A DNA stretch of 64,000 nt from an uncultured Lachnospiraceae bacterium (lineage in GTDB: Bacteria; Bacillota; Clostridia; Lachnospirales; Lachnospiraceae). Each line of letters starts with the position of its first letter. Within the stretch, counting starts at the first letter, position 1. The notes beneath the pieces were generated by a model, which was not told where the DNA came from, searched no databases, and saw nothing but the letters and a program-made list of their open reading frames with translations. The translations under genes were made by a program, and so were the position numbers. The DNA lies in NCBI GenBank assembly GCA_910585345.1, contig CAJUDS010000011.1, forward strand, positions 1 to 64,000, given 5' to 3'. Positions 45,346-53,602 of the stretch are shown here, piece by piece.

Positions 45346-45351
45346 ATTTTT

Positions 45352-45357
45352 ATTATA
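45352..45357 (-). promoter_or_regulatory. Possible -10 box for a leaderless transcript
   Basis: TATAAT ends seven bases before the ATG at 45345, just after the terminator T run. A good -35 is not evident. Confidence 0.4.
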
Positions 45358-45362
45358 CCAAA

Positions 45363-45399
45363 AATAAAAAAGAGCAGCCAGCTTTTTGTGACTGCTCCT
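45363..45399 (-). terminator. Terminator after the YjfF-type permease
   Basis: GAGCAGTCA and TGGCTGCTC (one wobble) form a nine-pair stem followed by six T on minus. Confidence 0.85.
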
Positions 45400-45412
45400 T
45401 CATTTTTCTTAC

Positions 45413-46465
45413 TTATTTGTTTAAAGCTCTTTTTTTCCGTGCCATAATCACACTCTGTATCACCAGGAACAGACAGAGCATTGCTGCAACTGTAATCCCT
45501 GTCCACCAGGCCTCGTCAAGTCCTGCGGACGAAACGATATTCTGAATGGTACTGAGAGAAAGCACTCCGAAAAAGGAACCGATAATGTTACCTACGCCGC
45601 CTGTCAGCATGGTGCCGCCGATAATGGAAGAAGCAATGGCGTTCATCTCCATACCAGAGGCATGAGAGGCGGAACCGGAACCTACATGAAGGAAATATAC
45701 AAAACCGCCGATTCCCGCCAGAAAACTGCACAACATATGGGAGGCGAATTTCGTACGCTTTACATTGATACCCAGCATTAACGCACTCTGGTTATTTCCG
45801 CCTACCGCATAAAATGCACGCCCCATCTTTGTCCATCGCAAAAGACAGAAGAGAATTAAAACGACCAGCAGAGCTACCACAACGCCGATTTCAATATAAG
45901 CGGGTACATATTTCCCCAGCTTGTTAACGGAACCGAGACCGGGAATTCGAATACGTGTGTCTTTCAGCGCAACAAACGCCTCGTTCTCCACATTGAACGG
46001 ATTGGTATTCACGATCGTCGTCATACCACGGGCAAAGAACATACCGGCCAGCGATACAATAAAAGGCTGGATCTCCAAATAAGCAACAAGGAAACCCTGT
46101 ACCAGTCCGAATGCAATCCCAATGCCGACAGCAATTAAAATCGCGCCAAACACATTGCCGCCTTTAAAATCCAGATATACGGCGCAGCACATACTGACCA
46201 GAGCCGCCACACCGCCTACCGAAATATCAATGCCGCCTGTAATCATTACAAGACTCATGCCGCAGGCAGTGATAATCAGCGCTGCATTGGCATTAAGAAT
46301 ATTCATAAAAGTCTGCGGCTTCAGAAAGCCTTTTCCTTGAAACACGATCGCCCCGATATACATCACGAAAAATACTACGATTGTAATTGTCAGCAGCAGA
46401 TTGGTATCCGTCATGTTTTTAAACTTTGCACCAAGGCTGCTGCCTGCAGATGTTTTATTTGCCAT
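45413..46465 (-). CDS. yjfF: Monosaccharide ABC transporter permease, YjfF type
   Basis: A 350-residue permease from the ATG at 46465 (GGAGG before it). Around ten helices, with G-G-I-D-I-S-V-G and A-V-G-G-N-N-Q-S-A-x-L-x-G-I and C-terminal I-I-G-G-T-M-L-T-G-G-V-G of the RbsC/YjfF family. Second permease of the set; forms a pair with the YtfT-type protein. Substrate not clear: galactofuranose is known for E. coli, arabinose or galactose are possible here. Confidence 0.88.
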   Translation of the reverse strand: MANKTSAGSSLGAKFKNMTDTNLLLTITIVVFFVMYIGAIVFQGKGFLKPQTFMNILNANAALIITACGMSLVMITGGIDISVGGVAALVSMCCAVYLDFKGGNVFGAILIAVGIGIAFGLVQGFLVAYLEIQPFIVSLAGMFFARGMTTIVNTNPFNVENEAFVALKDTRIRIPGLGSVNKLGKYVPAYIEIGVVVALLVVLILFCLLRWTKMGRAFYAVGGNNQSALMLGINVKRTKFASHMLCSFLAGIGGFVYFLHVGSGSASHASGMEMNAIASSIIGGTMLTGGVGNIIGSFFGVLSLSTIQNIVSSAGLDEAWWTGITVAAMLCLFLVIQSVIMARKKRALNK

Positions 46466-46466
46466 A

Positions 46467-47558
46467 TTAAGCGACCTCCTTTGCACCGGATTTTCTGAGC
46501 TGTTTCCACCATCTGGACAAACTGTCCCGTACAACCGGCGCGCTCAAAACTACCAAGGCGATTACAACTACTGCCTTATAAGCCGGAAGAGCATCTGACT
46601 GTACATTAAATTTGTACAATGTCGTTGTCAGGAACTGAATTACATAGGCGCCAAGGATGGAAGCCGTCATGTTAAATTTACCGCCGCCCAGAGAATTGCC
46701 GCCCAGCGCTACTGCCAGAATCGCATCCATTTCAATATCTTTCGCAATAACGGAATAATTAATGGAAGAGAGACGGCTTACTTTGATAAAGCCGGCAACT
46801 GCAACACACACGCCCAAAATGACAAATGACAGCAGCTTAATCATTTCCGGATTCAAACCGTTCAATCTGGAAGAACTCTCATTGATACCTACGGACTGGA
46901 TATACAGTCTCAGTGTTGTCACTTTCAATACAATCCCAATTACAACCACACAGGCCAGTGCAATGAAGAACGGAGTGGGAATTGGAATACCCGGTATAAA
47001 TCCGCCATAATAACCAAACGAAGGCTCGCTGACGATAGGAAGCTCATTGTTGTTGATCCAGGCTGCGATCGAACGTCCTGCCGTAAAGAGAATCAATGTC
47101 GCTACCATCGGCTGAATCCTGAAATATGCCACCAGCGCGCCGTTAAATGCGCCAAACAGCATGGAAACCACACATGCTACCAAAAATGCCACAATAATAG
47201 GAGCCTGCAGCGTTTCCGGTCTTGAGTTGGTACCGCAGAGTACACGCAGCACCACACTGCCCGCAATCGCCATGGTAGCGCCCACACTGATATCCTGCCC
47301 GCCGGAAGCCGCCGTAACAAACGTCATTCCGATCGCCAGAATTGCCAGTTCCGAACCATAGTCAAGAATCGTCATCAGGTAACCGGAAAGCACCGGATCA
47401 CCCGCACTGTTATAACCTAACGTAATTTTATAAAATGAAGGGTCGGCAATCAGGTTAAAAATTGCCAACAGCAGCAGAGCTGCTATAGGGATAAAGATCT
47501 GTTTTCTAACCAGATTTGCAAAAAATCCCGACTTGTTATTTGCTTTCTGCATACTCAT
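46467..47558 (-). CDS. ytfT: Monosaccharide ABC transporter permease, YtfT type
   Basis: A 363-residue permease with about nine helices. The family motif A-I-G-M-T-F-V-T-A-A-S-G-G-Q-D-I-S-V-G-A (slightly longer than the usual G-G-I-D-L-S-V-G) and A-L-G-G-N-S-L-G-G-G-K-F are visible. GGAGG lies six bases before the start, which overlaps the ATPase stop. One base separates it from the next permease. Confidence 0.88.
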   Translation of the reverse strand: MSMQKANNKSGFFANLVRKQIFIPIAALLLLAIFNLIADPSFYKITLGYNSAGDPVLSGYLMTILDYGSELAILAIGMTFVTAASGGQDISVGATMAIAGSVVLRVLCGTNSRPETLQAPIIVAFLVACVVSMLFGAFNGALVAYFRIQPMVATLILFTAGRSIAAWINNNELPIVSEPSFGYYGGFIPGIPIPTPFFIALACVVVIGIVLKVTTLRLYIQSVGINESSSRLNGLNPEMIKLLSFVILGVCVAVAGFIKVSRLSSINYSVIAKDIEMDAILAVALGGNSLGGGKFNMTASILGAYVIQFLTTTLYKFNVQSDALPAYKAVVVIALVVLSAPVVRDSLSRWWKQLRKSGAKEVA

Positions 47559-49069
47559 CTGCCACCTCCTGCAATCGTGTTCATAATCATGCTCTGGCTC
47601 AGCTCTTCACCGGAGAGCTGTCCTACCGTCTCACGGTCACGCATAACGATCAGTCGTGAACAGGTACGAAGCATTTCATCTGTCTCGGAAGAAATAAACG
47701 TCACACTCATGCCTTCTGAAGCCAGCTTCAGCACCAGTTTCTGTATCTCTACCTTTGTTCCCACATCAATTCCTCTGGTTGGCTCATCCAGAATCAAGTA
47801 TTCAGGATGCGTCAACAGCCAGCGTCCAAGAATTACTTTCTGCTGGTTCCCGCCGGAAAGAGACTTGATCGGCGTCTCCGGAGATGCCGTCTTGATTTCC
47901 AGCAGCTTGATATATTCATCGACAAATTTATCCGTATCCGCTTTCGAGAAAGGCTTGAAAAATCCTCTCAATACCTGTGCGGCCAGTATCAGATTATCCC
48001 GTACGGAAAGATCGCCTACAATACCGTCAATCTTACGGTCTTCCGGCAGATACGCAATACCGTTTTTCATGGCGTCAAGCGGTTTGGCAATCTTGATTAC
48101 CTGCCCATTCTTCTTTACCGTTCCGCCCAGCACTCTGTCAGCGCCAAAAATTGCGCGGACACATTCGCTGCGGCCCGAACCAAGCAATCCGGTAAAGCCG
48201 TTTACCTCACCTTTGTTAATATAGAAATTGAAGGGTTTGATGCCTGCATCGCTTACCAGTTGTTCCGCCTCAAATACAGGCAGGGCATTGTCTTTATTCT
48301 CATAAGTCTTCTGCTCTCCCTTGATATCAGACATATCATCAAGCTCTTTGCCAAGCATCTTAGACACCAGTTTTACGCGCGGAAGATCTTTGATCTCATA
48401 CTCGCCTACAAGCTGTCCGTCCCGCAGGACGGTAATCTTATCACATACCTCATACACTTGATCCAGGAAATGTGTTACAAAAATAATTCCTACGCCCCTT
48501 GCCTTCAGATCGCGCATCAAGCCGAATAATTTTTCCACTTCCTGTTCATCCAGAGATGAAGTAGGCTCATCAAGTATCAGTACTTTACAATCCATATCCA
48601 CTGCACGGGCAATAGCAACCATCTGCTGGATCGCAATGGAACAGCTTGCGAGCTGCTGGGTCGCTTTTGCCGGAATATCAAGCGACTGCAAAATCCGATC
48701 CGTATCCGCGTTCATCTTTTTCCAGTTCTGATATATGCCCTTTGTCCGGCCTATGTACATATTTTCCGCAACCGAAAGGTTAGGACAGAGCGTAATTTCC
48801 TGATATACGGTACTGATACCCAGATTCTGTGCATCCTGCGGAGAATGAATGGCTACGGGCTTATCAATTCCTTTGATAAAAATCTCACCCTCATCTTTTC
48901 CGTAAACTCCGGTCAGAACTTTAATCAAGGTTGATTTTCCGGCGCCGTTTTCACCCATCAGGGCATGAATTTCACCTTCGCATAGTGTAAAATCCACACC
49001 TTGCAGAGCGCGTACTCCTGGAAATGATTTATTAATATTTTTCATTTCCAATATGGCTTTTTCTCTCAC
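47555..49069 (-). CDS. ytfR: Monosaccharide ABC transporter ATPase, YtfR type
   Basis: About 504 residues if read from the GTG at 49069, which has GGGGG eight bases before it. A longer frame starts at an ATG at 49123, but that ATG lies in the loop of a terminator hairpin, so GTG is preferred. First half: G-E-N-G-A-G-K-S-T, L-I-L-D-E-P-T-S-S-L. Second: degenerate G-L-L-G-S-G-R-S-E, L-S-G-G-N-Q-Q-K and L-I-L-D-E-P-T-R-G-I-D. Energises the YtfT/YjfF pair. Confidence 0.9.
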   Translation of the reverse strand: MREKAILEMKNINKSFPGVRALQGVDFTLCEGEIHALMGENGAGKSTLIKVLTGVYGKDEGEIFIKGIDKPVAIHSPQDAQNLGISTVYQEITLCPNLSVAENMYIGRTKGIYQNWKKMNADTDRILQSLDIPAKATQQLASCSIAIQQMVAIARAVDMDCKVLILDEPTSSLDEQEVEKLFGLMRDLKARGVGIIFVTHFLDQVYEVCDKITVLRDGQLVGEYEIKDLPRVKLVSKMLGKELDDMSDIKGEQKTYENKDNALPVFEAEQLVSDAGIKPFNFYINKGEVNGFTGLLGSGRSECVRAIFGADRVLGGTVKKNGQVIKIAKPLDAMKNGIAYLPEDRKIDGIVGDLSVRDNLILAAQVLRGFFKPFSKADTDKFVDEYIKLLEIKTASPETPIKSLSGGNQQKVILGRWLLTHPEYLILDEPTRGIDVGTKVEIQKLVLKLASEGMSVTFISSETDEMLRTCSRLIVMRDRETVGQLSGEELSQSMIMNTIAGGGR

Positions 49070-49096
49070 CTGCGTTTCCCCCTTTTTTTCATTTTT

Positions 49097-49146
49097 AAAA
49101 GGCGCAGAGCAAGCGTTTTCCATTTACGCTGCGCCGCGCCTTTTTT
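49097..49146 (-). terminator. Partial terminator between ytfQ and ytfR
   Basis: AAGGCGC/GCGCCTT with an inner AGCGT/ACGCT stem, followed by TTTTAAAAA on minus. It limits read-through from the binding-protein gene into the ATPase gene. Confidence 0.75.
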
Positions 49147-49164
49147 GTTTACTGTTTTATAAGA

Positions 49165-50250
49165 TTAGATACCGTATGTGTCCACATCTTCCTGTGTGAT
49201 TGTTGTGGCATCAAAACCTTTCTCTTCCATGATGACAGTCTTTTCAGAAACTGTTCCGCCGCTCTGGATTGTCTTGATGATTTCATCAATGTAAGCAGCC
49301 TGGAAAGGATTGCACTGTCCGTCATAGTTCCAGTTCTGTGCAAGCAGTTCTTCAAGCGCCCACTTATTGCAGTCAAATCCCATTACGACTACGTCTTTGC
49401 CAACGCCGTGAGAGATGTTTGCTTTGTCAAGAGCTGCTACGGCTCCCTTAGCCATATCGTCGTTCTCGGCATAGATTACGTTGAAGGATTCTCCGGAATC
49501 AATTACAGACTGTACGATCTGCTGTGCTTTTTCTGCATTCCATTCCGCTGTCTGCTGTGTCACAATCTTCATTTCTCCTGCTTCAACTGCTGCGTCAAGA
49601 GCGCCTGTACGGCCTTTCTGTGCTGCGGAACCCATAACACCCTGGATATGGATTACATTGTATTCATCCAGGCCCTGATCTTTCAGCCAGTTTACTGCTG
49701 TCTCGCCTTCTTTCGCCATATCGGAAACGATGGATGCTTCATAAAGCTCCGGATCAGCATCGATGGTACGGTCAAATAAGATAACTCTGATGCCTGCATC
49801 CTGTGCATCCTGCAGTACAGAGTCCCAGCCTGCCGTATCAGCAGCGGAAATCAGAAGATAGTCAACACCGTCCTGTACGAACTTCTGCGCTGCAGTAATC
49901 TGCTCGTCGTTCTTAAGGCTGTAAGCGAAAGACGCTTCATATCCGTTTTCTTCTGTAAACATTTCTTTCATGTCCTTGTCGTTAGCTGTACGATAACCGG
50001 ACTCGTTCGGATCGTTGTTGATAATACCAACTTTGATCAGTTCTCCTGAAGCGGCTGCAGGAGCTGCTTCCTCTGCCTCTGCATCTGCTGCCGCGTCTTC
50101 TGCAGGCGCTGCTTCCTCTGCCGCAGGTGCCTCTTCAGCTGCTGCATCTGCTGCAGGCGCTGCTGTTTCTTCTGGTGCACTGCCGCAGCCAACCAGCAAT
50201 GTTGCTACCATTGCCACACTGAGTAATGCGCTTAATACTTTCTTTTTCAT
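49165..50250 (-). CDS. ytfQ: Galactofuranose-type sugar-binding lipoprotein, YtfQ type
   Basis: A 361-residue lipoprotein with a signal almost identical to that of the ChvE protein (lipobox L-V-G-C) and an Ala/Glu-rich linker of about 50 residues. Domain: K-V-G-I-I-N-N-D-P-N-E-S-G-Y, I-L-F-D-R-T, V-I-Y-A-E-N-D-D-M-A, F-Q-A-A-Y-I-D-E. First gene of the transporter unit, after kinase gene, with its own promoter region. Start at 50250 follows GGAGG. Confidence 0.9.
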   Translation of the reverse strand: MKKKVLSALLSVAMVATLLVGCGSAPEETAAPAADAAAEEAPAAEEAAPAEDAAADAEAEEAAPAAASGELIKVGIINNDPNESGYRTANDKDMKEMFTEENGYEASFAYSLKNDEQITAAQKFVQDGVDYLLISAADTAGWDSVLQDAQDAGIRVILFDRTIDADPELYEASIVSDMAKEGETAVNWLKDQGLDEYNVIHIQGVMGSAAQKGRTGALDAAVEAGEMKIVTQQTAEWNAEKAQQIVQSVIDSGESFNVIYAENDDMAKGAVAALDKANISHGVGKDVVVMGFDCNKWALEELLAQNWNYDGQCNPFQAAYIDEIIKTIQSGGTVSEKTVIMEEKGFDATTITQEDVDTYGI

Positions 50251-50265
50251 TACTTGTCCTCCCAT

Positions 50266-50414
50266 AATGATATTTTTTCAAAGGCCTTTTCCTTTGATGT
50301 TTTTATCATATATTCTTTCTGTCCATAAATCTATACAGATCTCTCTTTTAAAAGTTCGTTTTTTTATTCGTATTGCATAAAAAGTTTATTTTTTTATGAT
50401 TATGGTTAATTATT
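50266..50414 (-). promoter_or_regulatory. ytfQ promoter region with direct repeats
   Basis: On plus, AAAGTTCGTTTTTTTATT (50351-50368) and AAAGTTTATTTTTTTATG (50381-50398) are 15 of 18 identical and 30 bases apart, about three helical turns. This spacing fits a dimeric AraC-type regulator such as the YesN protein encoded upstream. A possible -10 (TATAGAT) lies about 25 bases downstream on minus. Confidence 0.5.
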
Positions 50415-51869
50415 TTACTGTACCTCTTCCTCAATATATGGCAAATGGATATTCACAACAGTTCCTTCGCCATAAACACTTTCGATAAAAATTCCATAAC
50501 TCTCTCCAAAGTTCAGACGGATACGCTCATGTACATTATACAACCCATACATGTCCTTACCGGTCAGTACTTTATTCTGAATCCCTTCCCTGACCTGCTG
50601 CAGACGGTCTTTGTCAATGCCAATCCCATTGTCTTCTATCTGAAGCACAAAGTATTTGTCCTCCGTTTTTCCTTTCACCAGAATCCTGCCGGGCCCCCTC
50701 TTATTTTTAATGCCATGATACAGAGCGTTTTCGACCAGCGGTTGTATAGTGATTTTGGGAATACGGTATTTGTACAGTTCCTGCGGCACACAAATTTCAT
50801 ACTGCAGAATATCCTGGTATCTGACATATTGGATTTCCAGATAACTCCTGACATGCTGCAGCTCTTCCCGTATGGATATAATGTCTTTTCCCCTGTTCAG
50901 AGATGTACGGAAAAATTCCGACAAACTCCCCACCATACTGACAACCTTCTTCTGCTCTCCCGCTTCTGCCAGCCAGATAATTGCATCCAAAGTATTATAC
51001 AGAAAATGCGGATTGATCTGCGACTGCAAACGTTCAAATTCCGCTTTCCGCAGACGAATCTGCTCTTCTTTTACCTGTTCCAGCAATTCATTGATCTTAT
51101 CAATCATCGCGTTCAAAGAGTCACTCAGCACACTCACTTCCGCTCCGTTCTTGACATCAAAACGAACCATTAAGTCCCCCTTCGCCACCTGGTCCGTCAG
51201 CCTGCTCAGCTCCGTAATAGGGCGTGTAATACTAAACGGAATGCTATAAGAAAGAAATAAAATTAATAACAGTATCCCCATAAAAGCAATGACCGTAAAG
51301 CGGATCATTTCCATAAAAAAATTCTGATATTCTATACGCGATTCCTGGATTCCCTGCACTTCATAATAAATGTACTGGGAAATCGTTTCCTGTACAAGCG
51401 CAGTGACAATCTGAATGTCATTTTCCCATATTTCAATGTTGTCCTCATACTTATTCCCCTCCTGCAGATTGTCTTCAATCCGCTTCACATAAGTTTCGAG
51501 GTTCTTCAAATATTTTTTGATGCTGATCAGGCGCGTATTTTTTTCTCCGGCATCCGTCAGTTCTTCCAGACCGGTCACAATGCGATTTGCCTCCCCCAGC
51601 ATATCCCATAATTTACATTCTTCAATGGATCTGTTTTCCACAATCAAAAGATATGCCTCATAGTCAAAATCTTTTTTAAAATCCAGACTGAACTCGCTGG
51701 CTACTGCCGTTGAATTGATCATATCTTCATATTTACGATTATTGGCCCACAGATTATAAAAACAAAAAATTAGAAACAGCACAATGGGAACAAGCAGCAC
51801 CAAATAAGAATATCTGATTTTAGCGGCAAGCGTGGATTTATTGTACAGTTGTCTCATTCTTTTTTTCAT
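50415..51869 (-). CDS. YesM-type sensor histidine kinase
   Basis: A 484-residue kinase. Membrane helix at about 20-40, extracellular helical sensor to about 190, second helix at about 195-220, HAMP (S-I-T-R-P-I-T-E-L-S), phospho-acceptor segment Q-I-N-P-H-F-L-Y-N-T-L-D, and ATP-binding N-box and D-N-G-I-G-I-D. Complete, in contrast to the kinase at 16405-18203. Overlaps the regulator gene by 32 bases. Probably senses sugars via binding proteins of the adjacent operon. Confidence 0.93.
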   Translation of the reverse strand: MKKRMRQLYNKSTLAAKIRYSYLVLLVPIVLFLIFCFYNLWANNRKYEDMINSTAVASEFSLDFKKDFDYEAYLLIVENRSIEECKLWDMLGEANRIVTGLEELTDAGEKNTRLISIKKYLKNLETYVKRIEDNLQEGNKYEDNIEIWENDIQIVTALVQETISQYIYYEVQGIQESRIEYQNFFMEMIRFTVIAFMGILLLILFLSYSIPFSITRPITELSRLTDQVAKGDLMVRFDVKNGAEVSVLSDSLNAMIDKINELLEQVKEEQIRLRKAEFERLQSQINPHFLYNTLDAIIWLAEAGEQKKVVSMVGSLSEFFRTSLNRGKDIISIREELQHVRSYLEIQYVRYQDILQYEICVPQELYKYRIPKITIQPLVENALYHGIKNKRGPGRILVKGKTEDKYFVLQIEDNGIGIDKDRLQQVREGIQNKVLTGKDMYGLYNVHERIRLNFGESYGIFIESVYGEGTVVNIHLPYIEEEVQ

Positions 51870-53493
51870 TGATCTGTTCTCCCTCTGCGCCGCTTTTGCC
51901 GCGATACTGGGTAGGCGTCATACCCTGTGTCTTTTTAAACAGATAAGAAAAATAATGGGAATCTTTATATCCCACCTCGGAACTGATCTCGCTGCTTCTT
52001 TTTCCTGTGCAACGCAGTAATTCCTTGGCCTTACCCATCCGGTAATCCGTTAGATATTTAATAAAAGGCTGTCCCGTCTGCTGACTGAAAATCATGCTTA
52101 AATAGTTAGGAGAAAAATTTACATGAGACGCCAACAGATTCAAAGAAAGCTCTTCGTCTCCATAATGATTCTCAATATAATGAATCACTTCGCCTACGAT
52201 ATCCCTGTTTCTCCCGCTGGCTGTTTTTTCTCTGAGTTCAAGGGCCTTTTCAACGATCCGCACCACATATTCCATTGCGCTCTCTCCGCTCTGCATAGCT
52301 CCCAGCGCATTATCCGGCGGCTCAATCTCATCTCTCCCAAGCTGCAGTTCCTCTAGAAATTCGCAGACGGAAAAATAGAGGTCCATGGCGATATACTGTC
52401 TGAACATCGTCGACTTCATCGCATTGCTTCCCAAATCATTGAAAAATTCCTCGACAAAATAAACAGCCTCTTCTTTTTCTCCCAGTTTCAGAAATTCCCG
52501 AATCTTGCCCCTGTCAAACCGTCTCAGATCCACACTGCTCATACTAAATTCTTCTTTTTCCACATAGCCGATCTGTTCGATTTCTTCGCTGCTTAAAATC
52601 ACACTCTCCTTGACGAGATAACGGTGCGCAAACGCACGACTTGCTTTTTCAAAGGAAACCGGTAGTTCCCGCAGCCTATTTACCGGCATCCCGATTCCGC
52701 CAAAATACCGGATATCTTCATATTCTGCGAGAAGTTCTTTCATTCTCTCCAGATAATTATCCTGGAATGTCCAAAGCTCCTCTCTGGAATCCGCCTTGAA
52801 AAGAAGCGCTTTCCCTTCCAGATTCCTGTCAAACGCTACGATATGCGCTTCATTGTCCAGACTGCCAAGTTCCCGCTCTATTTCCACGAGACTGTTCGAA
52901 TATTCATTGTATGCATGTTCCATTGACTGCGTTTTCAAAAGAACAATATTATACCACATAGATGAAATATCAATATCCAGCTTATCGGCCATTTCCAATA
53001 ATTCCGCCGCCGATTTATCCCCCGTTACGAGAGACTGGAACAATTTTTTCCGTTCCGTACGGAAATTTTCTTCCATTTCCCGAATATACATTTCACGGAT
53101 CCTGCGTTCTTTTTGCTTTTCTTCTATTTTAATGGTAAGCGCGTCCATTTCCCGCAAAAGTTCCTGACCGCTGATCGGCTTGGAGAGATATTCTGCCACA
53201 CCGATCTTAATTCCCTCTTTGGCATACTCAAATTCTTCATATCCCGTTAATATGATAATTTCGATCCAGGGCATTTCCTTTTTAATCAGTTTGCTTAATG
53301 TAAGACCATCCATAAAAGGCATCCTGATATCCGTAATCACAATGTCAGGCTTCAGTTTCTGTATCATCGGAAGCGCAAGCTCCCCATCTCCTGCTTCTCC
53401 GCAAAATTCATATCCATGAGACTCCCAGTCTACATTATTTTTAATTCCCTCACGCACTACAAATTCATCTTCCACCAAAAATACTTTTAGCAT
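51838..53493 (-). CDS. YesN-type response regulator with AraC output domain
   Basis: A 551-residue protein. Receiver: V-E-D-E-F-V-V, phosphorylation site I-V-I-T-D-I-R-M-P, L-S-K-P-I. Middle region, then AraC domain (about 435-535) with L-A-S-H-V-N-F-S-P-N-Y-L-S and G-Y-K-D-S-H-Y-F-S-Y-L-F-K-K. GGAGG before the start. First gene of a unit kinase-transporter, probably activating at the direct repeats before ytfQ. Confidence 0.93.
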   Translation of the reverse strand: MLKVFLVEDEFVVREGIKNNVDWESHGYEFCGEAGDGELALPMIQKLKPDIVITDIRMPFMDGLTLSKLIKKEMPWIEIIILTGYEEFEYAKEGIKIGVAEYLSKPISGQELLREMDALTIKIEEKQKERRIREMYIREMEENFRTERKKLFQSLVTGDKSAAELLEMADKLDIDISSMWYNIVLLKTQSMEHAYNEYSNSLVEIERELGSLDNEAHIVAFDRNLEGKALLFKADSREELWTFQDNYLERMKELLAEYEDIRYFGGIGMPVNRLRELPVSFEKASRAFAHRYLVKESVILSSEEIEQIGYVEKEEFSMSSVDLRRFDRGKIREFLKLGEKEEAVYFVEEFFNDLGSNAMKSTMFRQYIAMDLYFSVCEFLEELQLGRDEIEPPDNALGAMQSGESAMEYVVRIVEKALELREKTASGRNRDIVGEVIHYIENHYGDEELSLNLLASHVNFSPNYLSMIFSQQTGQPFIKYLTDYRMGKAKELLRCTGKRSSEISSEVGYKDSHYFSYLFKKTQGMTPTQYRGKSGAEGEQINEKKNETTVQ

Positions 53494-53602
53494 AACCGCC
53501 TCCTGTCCTTTTTATTTTCCAATAAAATTTCCCCGCCGTCAACGTGCTATTCCTTTTTCTTTTTTCATATATTTTTCCTAAAAAGCCAGAGGTTCTCCTT
53601 TT

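Noticed and set aside
49070..49123. Longer start for the YtfR-type ATPase
   Set aside because: The ATG lies in the loop of a terminator and has no ribosome binding site; GTG at 49069 does.
42727..50250. Ala/Glu-rich repeats as a CRISPR or minisatellite array
   Set aside because: They are in-frame coding repeats of irregular length in lipoprotein linkers. No CRISPR-like repeat-spacer pattern occurs in the window.
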